Shown: one piece after another, positions 1 to 8,806 of the stretch
Numbering within the stretch: position 1 is the stretch's first letter
How the letters are laid out: every line of letters begins with the position of its first letter
Source: Candidatus Janibacter merdipullorum
Lineage (GTDB): Bacteria > Actinomycetota > Actinomycetes > Actinomycetales > Dermatophilaceae
NCBI GenBank assembly: GCA_019116945.1
Contig: DXAR01000026.1
Location: forward strand, 1 to 34,963
Direction: 5' to 3'
Length of the DNA: 34,963 nucleotides
Notes under the pieces: generated by a model
Seen by the model: the letters and a program-made list of their open reading frames with translations, nothing else
What the model was told of the DNA's origin: nothing
Database searches by the model: none
Translations under genes and position numbers: made by a program

Positions 1-927
1 CGCACCGGGGTGGACATCTACCCGCTCGACCACGGGGTGCCGCTCGAGGAGGTGCGGACCTTCGAGAAGTTCCTCGGCGGGTCGGCCACCAACGTCGCCG
101 TCGCGGCCGCGAGGCACGGGCGTGCCGCCGCGCTCATCACGAAGACCGGCGCGGACGCCTTCGGCCGTTATGTCCGGGCTGAGGCCGAGCGCCTCGGTGT
201 GGCGGGCGATTTCATCACCCCCATCGAGGGGGACGGGCCGCCGACGCCGGTGACCTTCTGCGAGGTGCACCCCCCGGACGACTTCCCGCTGTACTTCTAC
301 CGGTACCCGACCGCGCCCGACCTCATGCTCGCCGATGCCGACCTCCCGCTCGAGACGATCCGCTCGGCGCGCGTCTTCTGGACCACGGTGACCGGGCTCT
401 GCCAGGAGCCCTCGCGGGCGGCGCACCACACCGCCTTCGCCACCCGCGACCGGGCCCGCCACACCGTCCTCGACCTCGACTACCGGCCGATGTTCTGGGC
501 CGACCCGAGCGAGGCGTCGACGGAGGTCGGGCGGGCCCTCGAGCACGTGACGATCGCCGTCGGCAACCGCGAGGAGTGCGAGGTCGCCGTCGGGGAGACC
601 GATCCGCACCGCGCGGCGGATGCCCTCCTCGAGCGGGGCCTCGAGCTGGCCGTCGTCAAGCAGGGCCCGAAGGGGGTGCTCGCCGCCACCGCGGACGAAC
701 GGGTCGAGGTCCCGCCCTTCCCTGTCGACGTCGTCAACGGCCTCGGTGCCGGGGACGCCTTCGGCGGTGCGCTCGTCCACGGGCTCCTCGAGGGGTGGGA
801 CCTGCGCCGGGTCCTCGAGTTCGCCAATGTCGCAGGGGCGCTCGTCGCCGCGCGGCTCGAGTGCAGCACGGCCATGCCGACGACGGCCGAGGTCGAGGCC
901 GCCGTGGCGCAGGGGGTCACGGCATGA
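1..927 (+). CDS. iolC: 5-dehydro-2-deoxygluconokinase IolC, 5' end missing
   Basis: PfkB-family sugar kinase of myo-inositol catabolism. It phosphorylates 5-dehydro-2-deoxy-D-gluconate (DKG) to DKG-6-phosphate in the cytosol. The reading frame is open from base 1, and the first residues (RTGVDIYPLD) are the conserved stretch that normally follows a short N-terminal strand, so a few dozen codons including the start lie outside the window. Visible marks are the GGSATNVAVAAARHGR ribokinase signature near the start and the C-terminal GLGAGDAFGG motif, whose Asp (residue 252 of the visible part) is the expected catalytic base. The stop overlaps the next start (ATGA), so the two genes are translationally coupled. 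Family placement is sure; the IolC assignment rests on the motifs plus the iolB/iolD neighbours. Confidence 0.93.
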   Translation, partial: RTGVDIYPLDHGVPLEEVRTFEKFLGGSATNVAVAAARHGRAAALITKTGADAFGRYVRAEAERLGVAGDFITPIEGDGPPTPVTFCEVHPPDDFPLYFYRYPTAPDLMLADADLPLETIRSARVFWTTVTGLCQEPSRAAHHTAFATRDRARHTVLDLDYRPMFWADPSEASTEVGRALEHVTIAVGNREECEVAVGETDPHRAADALLERGLELAVVKQGPKGVLAATADERVEVPPFPVDVVNGLGAGDAFGGALVHGLLEGWDLRRVLEFANVAGALVAARLECSTAMPTTAEVEAAVAQGVTA

Positions 928-1835
928 GCACGATGAACCACGCCACGATGGTCCCCGTGGACATCGCCCAGCTGACGGGGATCCGCGCCGCCGACCCCGG
1001 TGCCATCGCGCGCGGCTGGGCGCAGCGCTCCCGCCGACCGCTGCTCGCCGACGACGGGCGGATGCTCCTCGTCGCCGCGGACCACCCGGCGCGGGGGGCC
1101 CTCGGCGTGCGCGGCGACGCCCTGGCCATGGGCTCGCGCTCGGGCCTCCTCGAGCGCCTGGCCACCGCGCTCTCCCAGCCCGGTGTCGACGGGGTGCTGG
1201 GCACGCCGGACGTCCTCGACGACCTGCTGCTCATGGGCGCCCTCGAGGACAAGGTCGTCATCGGGTCGATGAACCGGGGCGGCCTGCAGGGCGCGTCCTT
1301 CGAGCTGGACGACCGCTTCACCGGGCACACGGCTGCCGAGATCGTCGCCCGTGGCATCGACGGCGGCAAGATGCTCACCCGCATCGACCTCGACGACCCG
1401 GCCACCGTGGCCACCCTCGAGGCGAGCGCCCGCGCCGTCACCGAGCTCGCCGCGCACGAGACGATGGCGATGGTCGAGCCCTTCTGGTCCACCCGCCGCG
1501 ACGGCAAGGTCGTCAACCTCCTCGATCCCGACTCGACGATCCGCTCGATCGCCGTCGCCTCCGGGCTCGGCGCGACGAGCGCTCACACCTGGCTCAAGCT
1601 GCCCGTCGTCGACGACCTCGCGCGGGTCATGGACGCGACGACGCTGCCGACGCTTCTCCTCGGCGGTGATCCCCAGGGTGACCCCCACGAGACCTACGCT
1701 TCCTGGGAGTCCTCCCTTCGCCTGCCGCAGGTCCGCGGTCTCGTCGTCGGGCGGGCCCTCCTCTACCCGCCGGATGGTGATGTCGCCGCAGCGGTGGACA
1801 TCGCCTCGGCCCTCGTCCACGGAGGTGACCGATGA
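924..1835 (+). CDS. Cgl0158-family (beta/alpha)8-barrel protein, probable DKG-6-phosphate aldolase
   Basis: Predicted class I aldolase-type barrel of about 303 residues. It resembles the Cgl0158 family, encoded next to iolC in corynebacterial inositol clusters. Between iolC and iolB its likely job is the IolJ step, splitting DKG-6-phosphate into dihydroxyacetone phosphate and malonate semialdehyde. Seen in the sequence: LLVAADHPARGALG near residue 50 and GMLGxxDVLDDLLL-like barrel strands, MNRGGLQG, and KLPVVDDLARVM followed by LLLGGDPQGDP, a DhnA/DeoC-like layout with a candidate Schiff-base Lys in KLPVV. I chose ATG 924 because an AGGGGG Shine-Dalgarno lies about 7 bases upstream and the start overlaps the iolC stop. 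ATG 933 is possible. The aldolase role is inferred from family and context. Confidence 0.82.
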   Translation: MSTMNHATMVPVDIAQLTGIRAADPGAIARGWAQRSRRPLLADDGRMLLVAADHPARGALGVRGDALAMGSRSGLLERLATALSQPGVDGVLGTPDVLDDLLLMGALEDKVVIGSMNRGGLQGASFELDDRFTGHTAAEIVARGIDGGKMLTRIDLDDPATVATLEASARAVTELAAHETMAMVEPFWSTRRDGKVVNLLDPDSTIRSIAVASGLGATSAHTWLKLPVVDDLARVMDATTLPTLLLGGDPQGDPHETYASWESSLRLPQVRGLVVGRALLYPPDGDVAAAVDIASALVHGGDR

Positions 1836-2767
1836 ACCACACCCCGCGCACCGGCGCCGACAACGAGCGCTGGTTCCACCCCTTCGCGCCGAAGGGAGGG
1901 GACTGGGCCGTCGAGATCACCGACACCGTCGAGGGCTGGCAGCACACCTCGCTGCGGGTCGCCGTCCTCGAGCCCGGCACCGTGCTCGGCCACACCCTGC
2001 GCGGTGAGGAGGCCGTCGTGGTGCCCCTCGTCGGCGGGTGCCGCGTCGAGGTCGACGGGACCGTGCACGAGCTCACCGGGCGCAGCAGCGTCTTCACCGG
2101 ACCGAGCGACACCCTCTACGTCCCCGCCGGCCGCGAGCTGACGCTCACCCCCACCGGAGAGGGGACGGTGCGGATCGCGGTCTGCGGCGCCCGCGTCGAG
2201 GACGGCGGCGGAGGTGGCCGCGAGGTCACGCTCGTCCCCGCCGACGCCGTGCCCGTCGAGCACCGAGGCGGCGGCGTGTGCAGCCGTGAGGTCCGCGGAT
2301 TCGGCATGCCGGGCACGCTGCCCGGGGCGGAGCAGATCCTCGCCTGCGAGGTCATCACGCCCGCAGGTGGCTGGAGCTCCTACCCCCCGCACAAGCACGA
2401 CACCCACCGCCCCGGTGAGGAGAGCGAGCTCGAGGAGATCTACTACTTCGAGACCCAGTCCGTCGGCGACGCCGACGCGGGCAGGGCGCCGCTGACCCGA
2501 GGGGCAGACCGCGACGACGGCCGGCAGCCCGTCGGCTATCAGCAGGTCTACGGCGCCGACGGCCGCGACATCGACGTCCTCGTCGAGGTGGCCACGGGTG
2601 ACACCGTCCTCGTGCCCCACGGCTGGCACGGCCCGGCGATGGCCGCGCCCGACGCCGACCTGTACTACCTCAACGTCATGGCCGGGCCCGGTCCCGAGCG
2701 GGTCTGGCTCATCTGCGACGACCCGGCCCACGCCGGGGTGCGAGAGACGTGGGAGGGGGCGCGATGA
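1832..2767 (+). CDS. iolB: 5-deoxy-glucuronate isomerase IolB
   Basis: Cupin-fold isomerase that converts 5-deoxy-D-glucuronate to 5-dehydro-2-deoxy-D-gluconate in myo-inositol breakdown. The 311 residues match the usual IolB length. The two-lobed cupin pattern is visible. The C-terminal lobe carries the metal-site motif PPHKHDTHR...ELEEIYYFE around residues 187-210 and the later PHGWHGP. The ATG overlaps the previous stop, and a strong GGAGGTGA Shine-Dalgarno (1821-1828) sits about 6 bases upstream. The stop in turn overlaps the iolD start. Four-base overlaps on both sides indicate tightly coupled translation in one operon. Identity is considered certain. Confidence 0.96.
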   Translation: MNHTPRTGADNERWFHPFAPKGGDWAVEITDTVEGWQHTSLRVAVLEPGTVLGHTLRGEEAVVVPLVGGCRVEVDGTVHELTGRSSVFTGPSDTLYVPAGRELTLTPTGEGTVRIAVCGARVEDGGGGGREVTLVPADAVPVEHRGGGVCSREVRGFGMPGTLPGAEQILACEVITPAGGWSSYPPHKHDTHRPGEESELEEIYYFETQSVGDADAGRAPLTRGADRDDGRQPVGYQQVYGADGRDIDVLVEVATGDTVLVPHGWHGPAMAAPDADLYYLNVMAGPGPERVWLICDDPAHAGVRETWEGAR

Positions 2768-4716
2768 GCACGGTGCGGCTGACGGTCGGGCAGGCCGTCG
2801 TGCGTTTCCTCGGCCAGCAGTGGAGCGAGCGGGACGGGGAGCGGCAGCGGCTCTTCGCCGGGGTGCTCGGGATCTTCGGTCACGGCAATGTCGCCGGGGT
2901 CGGCCAGGCCCTCCTCCAGGCCGAGCTCGCCGCCGACGAAGGGAGCACCCACCTGCCCTACGTCCTCGCCCGCAACGAGCAGGCGATGGTGCACACCGCC
3001 GTCGCCTACGCGAAGCAGCGCGACCGCCTGCAGACCTGGGCCTGCACGGCCTCGGTGGGACCGGGCAGCACGAACATGCTCACCGGCGCAGCCCTTGCGA
3101 CGATCAACCGACTGCCCGTGCTGCTCCTGCCGAGCTCGGTCTTCGCCACCCGCGCGGCCGGGCCCCTCCTCCAGGAGCTGGAGCAGCCCCACGGCGGCGA
3201 CCTCACCGTCAACGACGCCTTCCGTCCGCTCTCGCGCTTCTACGACGAGGTCCGCCGGCCCGAGCAGCTGCCGAGCATCCTCCTCGCCGCGATGCGGGTG
3301 CTCACCGACCCCGCGGAGACGGGGGCCGTGACCATCTCCCTGCCGCAGGACGTCCAGGCCGAGGCCTTCGACTGGCCGGAGGAGCTCTTCGCGGAGCGGG
3401 TCTGGCACGTCGCCCGGCCGCCGGCCGAGCCGGCACGCATCGCAGCCGCCGCCGAGATCATCCGGTCCGCACGACGCCCGCTCGTCGTCGCCGGAGGCGG
3501 GGTCCACTACTCCGGGGCGGAGGACGCCCTCGCCGCCTTCTGCACCGCGACGGGCATCCCCGTCGGCGAGACCCAGGCCGGCAAGGGCTCCCTCCTCCAC
3601 GGTCACCCGCAGCTCATGGGAGCCATCGGCTCGACCGGGACGACTGCGGCCAATGCCCTTGCGGCAGAGGCGGATGTCGTCATCGGGGTCGGCACCCGGT
3701 ACCAGGACTTCACCACGGCGTCGCGGACGGCCTTCGCCGCCGACGGGGTGCGCTTCGTCAACCTCAACATCACCCCCTTCGACGCGGTGAAGCACTCCGG
3801 CCTCACCGTCGTCGGTGATGCCCGTGAGGCCCTCACCGCCCTGACGGAGGCTCTCGACGGCTGGTCCGTCGACGAGGACCACCGCGAGGAGCAGGCCCGG
3901 CTCTGGGCGGACTGGGACGCACTGGTCGAGGCGGCCCACCACCCTTCGCCCGAGGTCACCGACGCGCTCGCCGAGGGCTTGCTCACCCAGGGCACCGTCC
4001 TCGGGCTCGTCAACGAGCTGAGCGACCCCCGCGACGTCGTGCTCTGCGCCGCCGGGTCGATGCCCGGCGACCTGCACAAGACGTGGCGGGTACGGGACCG
4101 GCGGGCCTACCACGTCGAGTACGGGTACTCCTGCATGGGCTACGAGGTGCCGGCCTCGATCGGCATCCGCTGGGCGGACCCCACGCGAGAGGTCTTCGCG
4201 ATGGTCGGCGACGGCGGCTACCTCATGATGCCGACCGAGCTCGTCACCGCCGTCCAGGAGCGGACCAAGGTCATCATCGTCCTCGTGCAGAACCACGGCT
4301 TCCACTCGATCGGCTCGCTCTCCGAGTCGCTCGGGTCGCAGCGCTACGGCACCGCCTACCGCGCTCGTGACGCAGCGAGCGGACGCCTCGACGGTGGGGT
4401 GCTCCCGGTCGACCTCGCCGCGAACGCCCGCTCCCTGGGCTGCCACGTCATCGAGGTCCACGACCGGCCGGGACTCGAGGCGGCCATCCGCGAGGCCCGC
4501 GAGGCGCCTGCCGACGGAGGTCCGGTCGTCATCCACGTCGAGACCGACCCGCTCGTCCACGCTCCCGACTCCGCGTCCTGGTGGGACGTGCCGGTGAGCG
4601 AGGTCAGCGAGCTCGAGAGCACGAGGGAGGCACATGAGGAGTACACGCGACACAAGGCCGGGCAACGCGGCCACCTGACACCGACCGAGACACCGAAGGG
4701 CCACACTCACGACTGA
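2764..4716 (+). CDS. iolD: 3D-(3,5/4)-trihydroxycyclohexane-1,2-dione acylhydrolase IolD
   Basis: Thiamine-diphosphate enzyme that hydrolyses the cyclic dione from inosose dehydration, opening the ring to 5-deoxy-glucuronate. About 650 residues, typical for IolD. The N-terminal pyrimidine-binding domain has the catalytic Glu in LPYVLARNEQAM (Glu72) and GHGNVAGVGQ. The C-terminal pyrophosphate-binding domain has EYGYSCMGYEV and the ThDP motif from GDG (482-484) to Asn510 (VQNHGFHSIG). ATG 2764 is preferred over GTG 2749 because GGGAGGGGG lies just upstream and the start forms an ATGA overlap with iolB. A minus-strand open frame of over 700 codons across this gene is a high-GC shadow. Identity is considered certain. 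Confidence 0.96.
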   Translation: MSTVRLTVGQAVVRFLGQQWSERDGERQRLFAGVLGIFGHGNVAGVGQALLQAELAADEGSTHLPYVLARNEQAMVHTAVAYAKQRDRLQTWACTASVGPGSTNMLTGAALATINRLPVLLLPSSVFATRAAGPLLQELEQPHGGDLTVNDAFRPLSRFYDEVRRPEQLPSILLAAMRVLTDPAETGAVTISLPQDVQAEAFDWPEELFAERVWHVARPPAEPARIAAAAEIIRSARRPLVVAGGGVHYSGAEDALAAFCTATGIPVGETQAGKGSLLHGHPQLMGAIGSTGTTAANALAAEADVVIGVGTRYQDFTTASRTAFAADGVRFVNLNITPFDAVKHSGLTVVGDAREALTALTEALDGWSVDEDHREEQARLWADWDALVEAAHHPSPEVTDALAEGLLTQGTVLGLVNELSDPRDVVLCAAGSMPGDLHKTWRVRDRRAYHVEYGYSCMGYEVPASIGIRWADPTREVFAMVGDGGYLMMPTELVTAVQERTKVIIVLVQNHGFHSIGSLSESLGSQRYGTAYRARDAASGRLDGGVLPVDLAANARSLGCHVIEVHDRPGLEAAIREAREAPADGGPVVIHVETDPLVHAPDSASWWDVPVSEVSELESTREAHEEYTRHKAGQRGHLTPTETPKGHTHD

Positions 4717-4751
4717 CCACCGGCTCCCACCCGGGCGCCGCCACCTCGTTT

Positions 4752-4771
4752 CCACCGCACCGTCGCGGTGG
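4752..4771 (+). other. Intercistronic hairpin between iolD and the transporter genes
   Basis: CCACCGC (4752-4758) and GCGGTGG (4765-4771) are perfect 7-bp arms around a 6-base loop. They lie in the 77-base gap before the binding-protein gene. No T-run follows, so it is more likely an mRNA-stabilising or processing hairpin that lets the binding protein be made in excess than a full terminator. That role is inference. Confidence 0.45.
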
Positions 4772-4793
4772 CTGGAGAAGAAAGCAGATTCCC

Positions 4794-5768
4794 ATGTCAC
4801 GTTTCACCCGCGCCAGCGCCGTCGCGACCTCGGCCGTCGCCGCCCTCGCCCTCGCCGCCTGCTCCTCGTCAGGCGGCAAGGAGGAGACGAGCGGTGGCGG
4901 AGGTGGCGGCGCCGGGGGCGTCGACACCCCCGAGATGACCGTCTCCTTCATCACCCACGCCGAGCCCGGAGACACCTTCTGGGACCAGGTGCGTGCCGGT
5001 GCCGAGGACGCGGCGAAGAAGAACAACGTCAAGCTCGAGTACACCGCCAACCCCGAGGGCGCCCAGCAGGCCAACCTCGTGCAGCAGGCCGTCGACAAGA
5101 AGGTCGACGGCATCGCGGTCACCCTCGCCAAGCCCGAGGCGATGAAGGGCAATGTCGAGAAGGCCGTCGACGGGGACATCCCCGTCGTCGCGCTCAACGC
5201 CGGCATGGACGCCTGGAAGGACATGGGTGCCCTGTCCTTCTTCGGGCAGGACGACGAGCTCGCCGGAGAGGCCGCCGGTGAGCGGCTCACCGAGGAGAAG
5301 GCGGGCAAGACCCTCTGCGTCATCCAGGAGCAGGGCCACGTCGGGCTCGAGGGCCGCTGCAAGGGGGTCGCCAAGACCTTCGACAAGTCCGAGAAGATCT
5401 ACGTCAAGGGCACCGACACCGCCAACGTCCAGTCGACGATCACGGCGAAGCTCCAGGACGACAAGGAGATCACCCACGTCCTCACGCTGGGAGCCCCCTT
5501 CGCCCTCATCGCACAGAAGTCGGTCAATGAGGCCGGCAGCGACGCCGAGGTCGCCACCTTCGACCTCAACGACGAGGCGCTCCAGCAGATCAAGGACGGC
5601 AACATCATCTGGGCCGTCGACCAGCAGCCCTACGTCCAGGGCTACCAGGCCGTCGACAGTCTCTGGCTGCGCGTCAACAAGGGCGCCTCCGTCGGCGGTG
5701 GCGAGCCGAGCTACACCGGACCCGCCTTCGTCGACGAGAAGAACGTCGACCAGCTCCTCGAGGACTGA
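4794..5768 (+). CDS. Sugar/cyclitol ABC transporter substrate-binding lipoprotein
   Basis: Extracytoplasmic solute-binding lipoprotein of the ribose/inositol (periplasmic-binding-protein type 1) class. It captures the sugar or inositol and delivers it to the permease encoded next. A lipoprotein signal with lipobox LAAC ends at Cys23 and is followed by a Ser/Gly-rich linker. The mature part contains FITHAEPGDTFWDQVRAGAEDAAKK, VDGIAVTLAKPEAM and DLNDEALQQIKDGNIIWAVDQQPYVQGYQAVD, the usual two-lobe pattern of RbsB-like proteins. The gene follows iolD after 77 bases and leads a permease and an ATPase. The substrate is inferred as myo-inositol from context; related proteins bind other pentoses or hexoses. 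Confidence 0.9.
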   Translation: MSRFTRASAVATSAVAALALAACSSSGGKEETSGGGGGGAGGVDTPEMTVSFITHAEPGDTFWDQVRAGAEDAAKKNNVKLEYTANPEGAQQANLVQQAVDKKVDGIAVTLAKPEAMKGNVEKAVDGDIPVVALNAGMDAWKDMGALSFFGQDDELAGEAAGERLTEEKAGKTLCVIQEQGHVGLEGRCKGVAKTFDKSEKIYVKGTDTANVQSTITAKLQDDKEITHVLTLGAPFALIAQKSVNEAGSDAEVATFDLNDEALQQIKDGNIIWAVDQQPYVQGYQAVDSLWLRVNKGASVGGGEPSYTGPAFVDEKNVDQLLED

Positions 5769-5774
5769 TCACGG

Positions 5775-6818
5775 ATGACCACCACTGCCGCACCAGCCGC
5801 CGAGGCCGATGATCGGGTCGCGACGAAGGGGAGGATGGGGATCCTCTTCTCGCGCCCCGAGGTCGGCGCGCTCATCGGGGCGCTCGCCGTGGCCGTGCTC
5901 TTCATCGCGGTCGCCCCGTCCTTCCGCAGCCTCGGCAACACCGGCACGATCCTCTACGAGGCCTCGGCGATCGGTGTCATGGCCGTCGGGGTCTCCCTCC
6001 TCATGGTCGGTGGCGAGTTCGACCTCTCCACCGGTGTCGCCGCCACGGCGTCGGGGATCTGCGCGGCGCTCACCGCGTGGAACTTCGGGCTCAACGTGTG
6101 GGTCGGGGTCCTCGCGGCCCTCGTTTTCTCGCTCGCGGTGGGGGCCTTCAACGGCTGGCTGCTCATGCGGACGGGGCTGCCGAGCTTCCTCGTGACGCTC
6201 GGGACCTTCTTCGTCCTCCAGGGCGCCAACCTCGCCGTGACCCGCCTCGTCGGCGGGACCGTCTCGACCCCGACGATCTCGGACATGGACGGCTTCGAGT
6301 CGGCCCAGTCCGTCTTCGCCTGGAGCGTCAAGGTGGGTCCGGTGAGCATCAAGGCTCTCGTCGTCTACTGGGTCATCATGGTCGTCGTCGCGGCGCTCGT
6401 GCTGCAGCGCAGCCGGATCGGCAACTGGATCTTCGCCGTCGGTGGCGACGCCGCGGCGGCCCGTGCCGTCGGTGTCCCCGTCAAGGCGGTGAAGATCGGC
6501 CTCTTCATGACGGTCGGCTTCTGCGCCTGGATGCTCGGCATGCATCTGCTCTTCTCCTACCAGGTGATGCAGTCCGGTGAGGGCGTCGGCCAGGAGTTCA
6601 TCTACATCATCGCCGCGGTCGTCGGTGGCTGCCTGCTCACCGGCGGCTACGGCTCGGTCGTCGGCGCGGCGCTCGGCGCGCTGATCTTCGGGATGACCCG
6701 CATGGGGATCAACTACGCGGGGTGGAATGTCGACTGGTTCTTCACCTTCCTCGGCGTGATGCTCCTCCTCGCGACGCTCGTGAACCTCTACGTGAAGAAG
6801 AAGGCGGATGCGCGATGA
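5775..6818 (+). CDS. ABC transporter permease, RbsC/inositol type
   Basis: Inner-membrane permease of 347 residues in the BPD_transp_2 (RbsC/XylH/IatP) family, forming the channel for the binding protein encoded 6 bases upstream. Alternating hydrophobic stretches suggest 8-10 membrane helices. Recognisable motifs are MAVGVSLLMVGGEFDLSTG (family signature near residue 80), NGWLLMRTGLPSFLVTLGT and AVGGDAAAARAVGVPVKAVK, the cytoplasmic loop that docks the ATPase. The TGA overlaps the ATPase start, so the transport genes are co-translated. Substrate as for the binding protein, by inference. Confidence 0.92.
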   Translation: MTTTAAPAAEADDRVATKGRMGILFSRPEVGALIGALAVAVLFIAVAPSFRSLGNTGTILYEASAIGVMAVGVSLLMVGGEFDLSTGVAATASGICAALTAWNFGLNVWVGVLAALVFSLAVGAFNGWLLMRTGLPSFLVTLGTFFVLQGANLAVTRLVGGTVSTPTISDMDGFESAQSVFAWSVKVGPVSIKALVVYWVIMVVVAALVLQRSRIGNWIFAVGGDAAAARAVGVPVKAVKIGLFMTVGFCAWMLGMHLLFSYQVMQSGEGVGQEFIYIIAAVVGGCLLTGGYGSVVGAALGALIFGMTRMGINYAGWNVDWFFTFLGVMLLLATLVNLYVKKKADAR

Positions 6819-7711
6819 CCCAGGAGACGCAGACCCAGCGACGACGTCCAGCGGACGTCGAGCCGCTCGTCGTCATGTCGGACGTCGGCAAGTCCTACGG
6901 CAATGTCCACGCCCTCCGAGGGGTGCACCTCGAGGTCTACCCGGGTGAGGTCACCTGCGTCCTCGGGGACAACGGTGCCGGCAAGTCGACCCTCATCAAG
7001 ATCATGGCTGGCCTGCACGAGCACACCTCAGGGACCTTCGAGGTGGGTGGGGTCCAGCGCCAGCTGTCCTCGCCGCGCGCGGCGCAGGCTCTCGGGATCG
7101 CGACCGTCTACCAGGACCTCGCGCTCGCCCCGCTCATGTCCGTGTGGCGCAACTTCTTCATGGGCAACGAGATCCGCAAGGGCCTCTTCCTCGACGCGAA
7201 GCGCATGCGCGCCATCGCCGACGAGGAGCTGCAGAAGATGGGGATCCACATCGGGGACCTCGACCGACCGGTCGGAGGGCTCTCCGGTGGCCAGAAGCAG
7301 TGCATCGCCATCGCCCGCGCGATCTACTTCGGCGCCAAGGTCATCATCCTCGACGAGCCGACCGCCGCCCTCGGCGTGAAGCAGTCCGGGGTCGTCCTCA
7401 AGTACATCGCCAAGGCGCGTGACGCCGGCCTCGGCGTCGTCTTCATCACCCACAACCCGCACCACGCCTACCTCGTGGGCAACCACTTCGCCATCCTCAA
7501 GCTCGGGCGGCTCACCCTCGACGCGCACCGCGACGAGCTGACCCTCGACCAGCTCACCGGGGAGATGGCCGGCGGGCAGGAGCTCGACGAGCTCAAGCAC
7601 GAGCTCGCCGACGTCGACCCCGGCAAGACCGTCGACCCGGACCACCCGGAGATCGAGCTGGCCGGCCCCGGCAAGCCGACGGTCACGGACGGGACGAAGG
7701 GGGAGGAGTGA
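6815..7711 (+). CDS. ABC transporter ATP-binding protein, single-domain
   Basis: ATPase that powers the sugar/inositol importer. All ABC motifs are present: Walker A GDNGAGKST (51-59), Q-loop TVYQDLALAP, signature GGLSGGQKQCIAIARAI, Walker B VIILDEPTAAL and switch His in VFITHNPHHAY. At 298 residues it has one nucleotide-binding domain, whereas RbsA/MglA-type partners of RbsC permeases usually have two fused domains of about 500 residues, so it presumably works as a homodimer. The C-terminal 60 residues are polar and acidic. ATG 6815 overlaps the permease stop. The next gene begins 2 bases after the stop. Confidence 0.92.
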   Translation: MTQETQTQRRRPADVEPLVVMSDVGKSYGNVHALRGVHLEVYPGEVTCVLGDNGAGKSTLIKIMAGLHEHTSGTFEVGGVQRQLSSPRAAQALGIATVYQDLALAPLMSVWRNFFMGNEIRKGLFLDAKRMRAIADEELQKMGIHIGDLDRPVGGLSGGQKQCIAIARAIYFGAKVIILDEPTAALGVKQSGVVLKYIAKARDAGLGVVFITHNPHHAYLVGNHFAILKLGRLTLDAHRDELTLDQLTGEMAGGQELDELKHELADVDPGKTVDPDHPEIELAGPGKPTVTDGTKGEE

Positions 7712-7713
7712 CC

Positions 7714-8751
7714 GTGATCCGGGTCGGCGTGGTCGGCGTCGGGGTCATGGGCGCCGACCACGTGCAACGGCTGGCGACGCGGATCGCCGGCGCCGAGCTC
7801 GTGGCGATCGCCGACCCGGACACCGTCCGGACCGAGGCGATCGTCGCCGACCTGGGCACGTATGGCTACCCGGGCGTGCAGGTCTTCGCGGACCCGCTCG
7901 AGCTCATCGCCGACGACGGGGTTGACGCGGTCATTCTCGCCTCGCCCGGAGGAGTCCACCGCGAGCAGCTCCTTGCCTGCCTCGACCACGGCAAGCCCGT
8001 CCTCTGCGAGAAGCCGCTCACCATGGACAGCGCGTCCTCGCTCGAGGTCGTCGAGGCCGAGCGGGCAGGTGGGCGGCCGCTCATCCAGGTGGGCTTCATG
8101 CGGCGCTTCGACCCGGAGTACGCACAGCTCAAGCGGCACCTCGACGCGGGCACGTGGGGTCGGACCCTGCTGCTGCACCAGACCCACCGCAACCTCGAGG
8201 TGCCCAACCCCGACTTCCGCTCCGAGATGATCGTCCGGGACAGCCTCGTGCACGAGGTCGACTGCGCCCGCTGGCTGCTCGGCGGGGAGGTCGCCTCGAT
8301 CCAGGTCATCAGCCCGGCGCCGACGTCGCACGCCTCGGACGGGGTGGTCGACCCGCAGGTCTCGATCTTCCGGATGGCCTCGGGAGTGGTGGTGACCAAC
8401 GAGGTCTTCGTCAACAGCCGGACGGGCTACGAGGTGCGGTGCGAGGCGGTTGCCGAGACCGGGAGCGCGATCATCGGTCGTCCCGGCGCCGGGATCTACA
8501 CGACGAGCGCCGACGCCCACGGCGGTGACGGGTCGTGGGGCGGGCGGATCGTGCCCGACTACCGCGAGCGCTTCGCCCGGGCCTACGACCTCGAGGTGCA
8601 GGCCTGGGTCGACGCGTCCCGCCGCGGGGAGCTCGTCGGCCCGACGAGCTGGGACGGCTACGTCTCGACGCTCGTGTGCTCCGCCGGCATGGAGTCCCTG
8701 GCCAGCGGTGGCGATCCTGTCCCCGTCGCCCTGGATGCCGCACGAGCCTAG
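7714..8751 (+). CDS. iolG: Gfo/Idh/MocA oxidoreductase, probable inositol 2-dehydrogenase
   Basis: NAD-dependent dehydrogenase expected to oxidise myo-inositol to 2-keto-myo-inositol, the entry step of the pathway. The N-terminal Rossmann motif GVVGVGVMGADH (5-16), the conserved Lys in CEKPL (Lys100) and the Asp-x3-His pair in RDSLVHEVD (Asp176, His180) are the residues used by IolG-type enzymes. I chose GTG 7714 because GGGAGGAG lies at 7701-7708 with proper spacing and the product starts MIRVGVVG. GTG 7708 would overlap the ATPase stop but has almost no spacing from that site. Position behind the transporter supports IolG, but this family also contains scyllo-inositol and other sugar dehydrogenases. 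Confidence 0.82.
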   Translation: MIRVGVVGVGVMGADHVQRLATRIAGAELVAIADPDTVRTEAIVADLGTYGYPGVQVFADPLELIADDGVDAVILASPGGVHREQLLACLDHGKPVLCEKPLTMDSASSLEVVEAERAGGRPLIQVGFMRRFDPEYAQLKRHLDAGTWGRTLLLHQTHRNLEVPNPDFRSEMIVRDSLVHEVDCARWLLGGEVASIQVISPAPTSHASDGVVDPQVSIFRMASGVVVTNEVFVNSRTGYEVRCEAVAETGSAIIGRPGAGIYTTSADAHGGDGSWGGRIVPDYRERFARAYDLEVQAWVDASRRGELVGPTSWDGYVSTLVCSAGMESLASGGDPVPVALDAARA

Positions 8752-8768
8752 GCAGATGCGCGCGCACC

Positions 8769-8792
8769 GCGCACGTGCCCAGGCACATGCGC
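8769..8792. repeat. Inverted repeat upstream of mmsA
   Basis: Two 11-base arms (8769-8779 and 8782-8792) pair at 10 of 11 positions around a 2-base centre (core GTGCC-CA-GGCAC). It follows the IolG-like stop by 17 bases and has no T-run. It could be an operator for a dimeric LacI/GntR-type regulator or a read-through hairpin closing the upstream operon. The sequence does not decide between them. Confidence 0.45.
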
Positions 8793-8806
8793 ACCCCTTC
8801 GCTTGG

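Noticed and set aside
2665-4800. A minus-strand open frame of over 700 codons opposite iolD.
   Set aside because: It mirrors the codon-position bias of a strong plus-strand gene, has low-complexity Arg/Asp/Gly/Val content and no recognisable domain.
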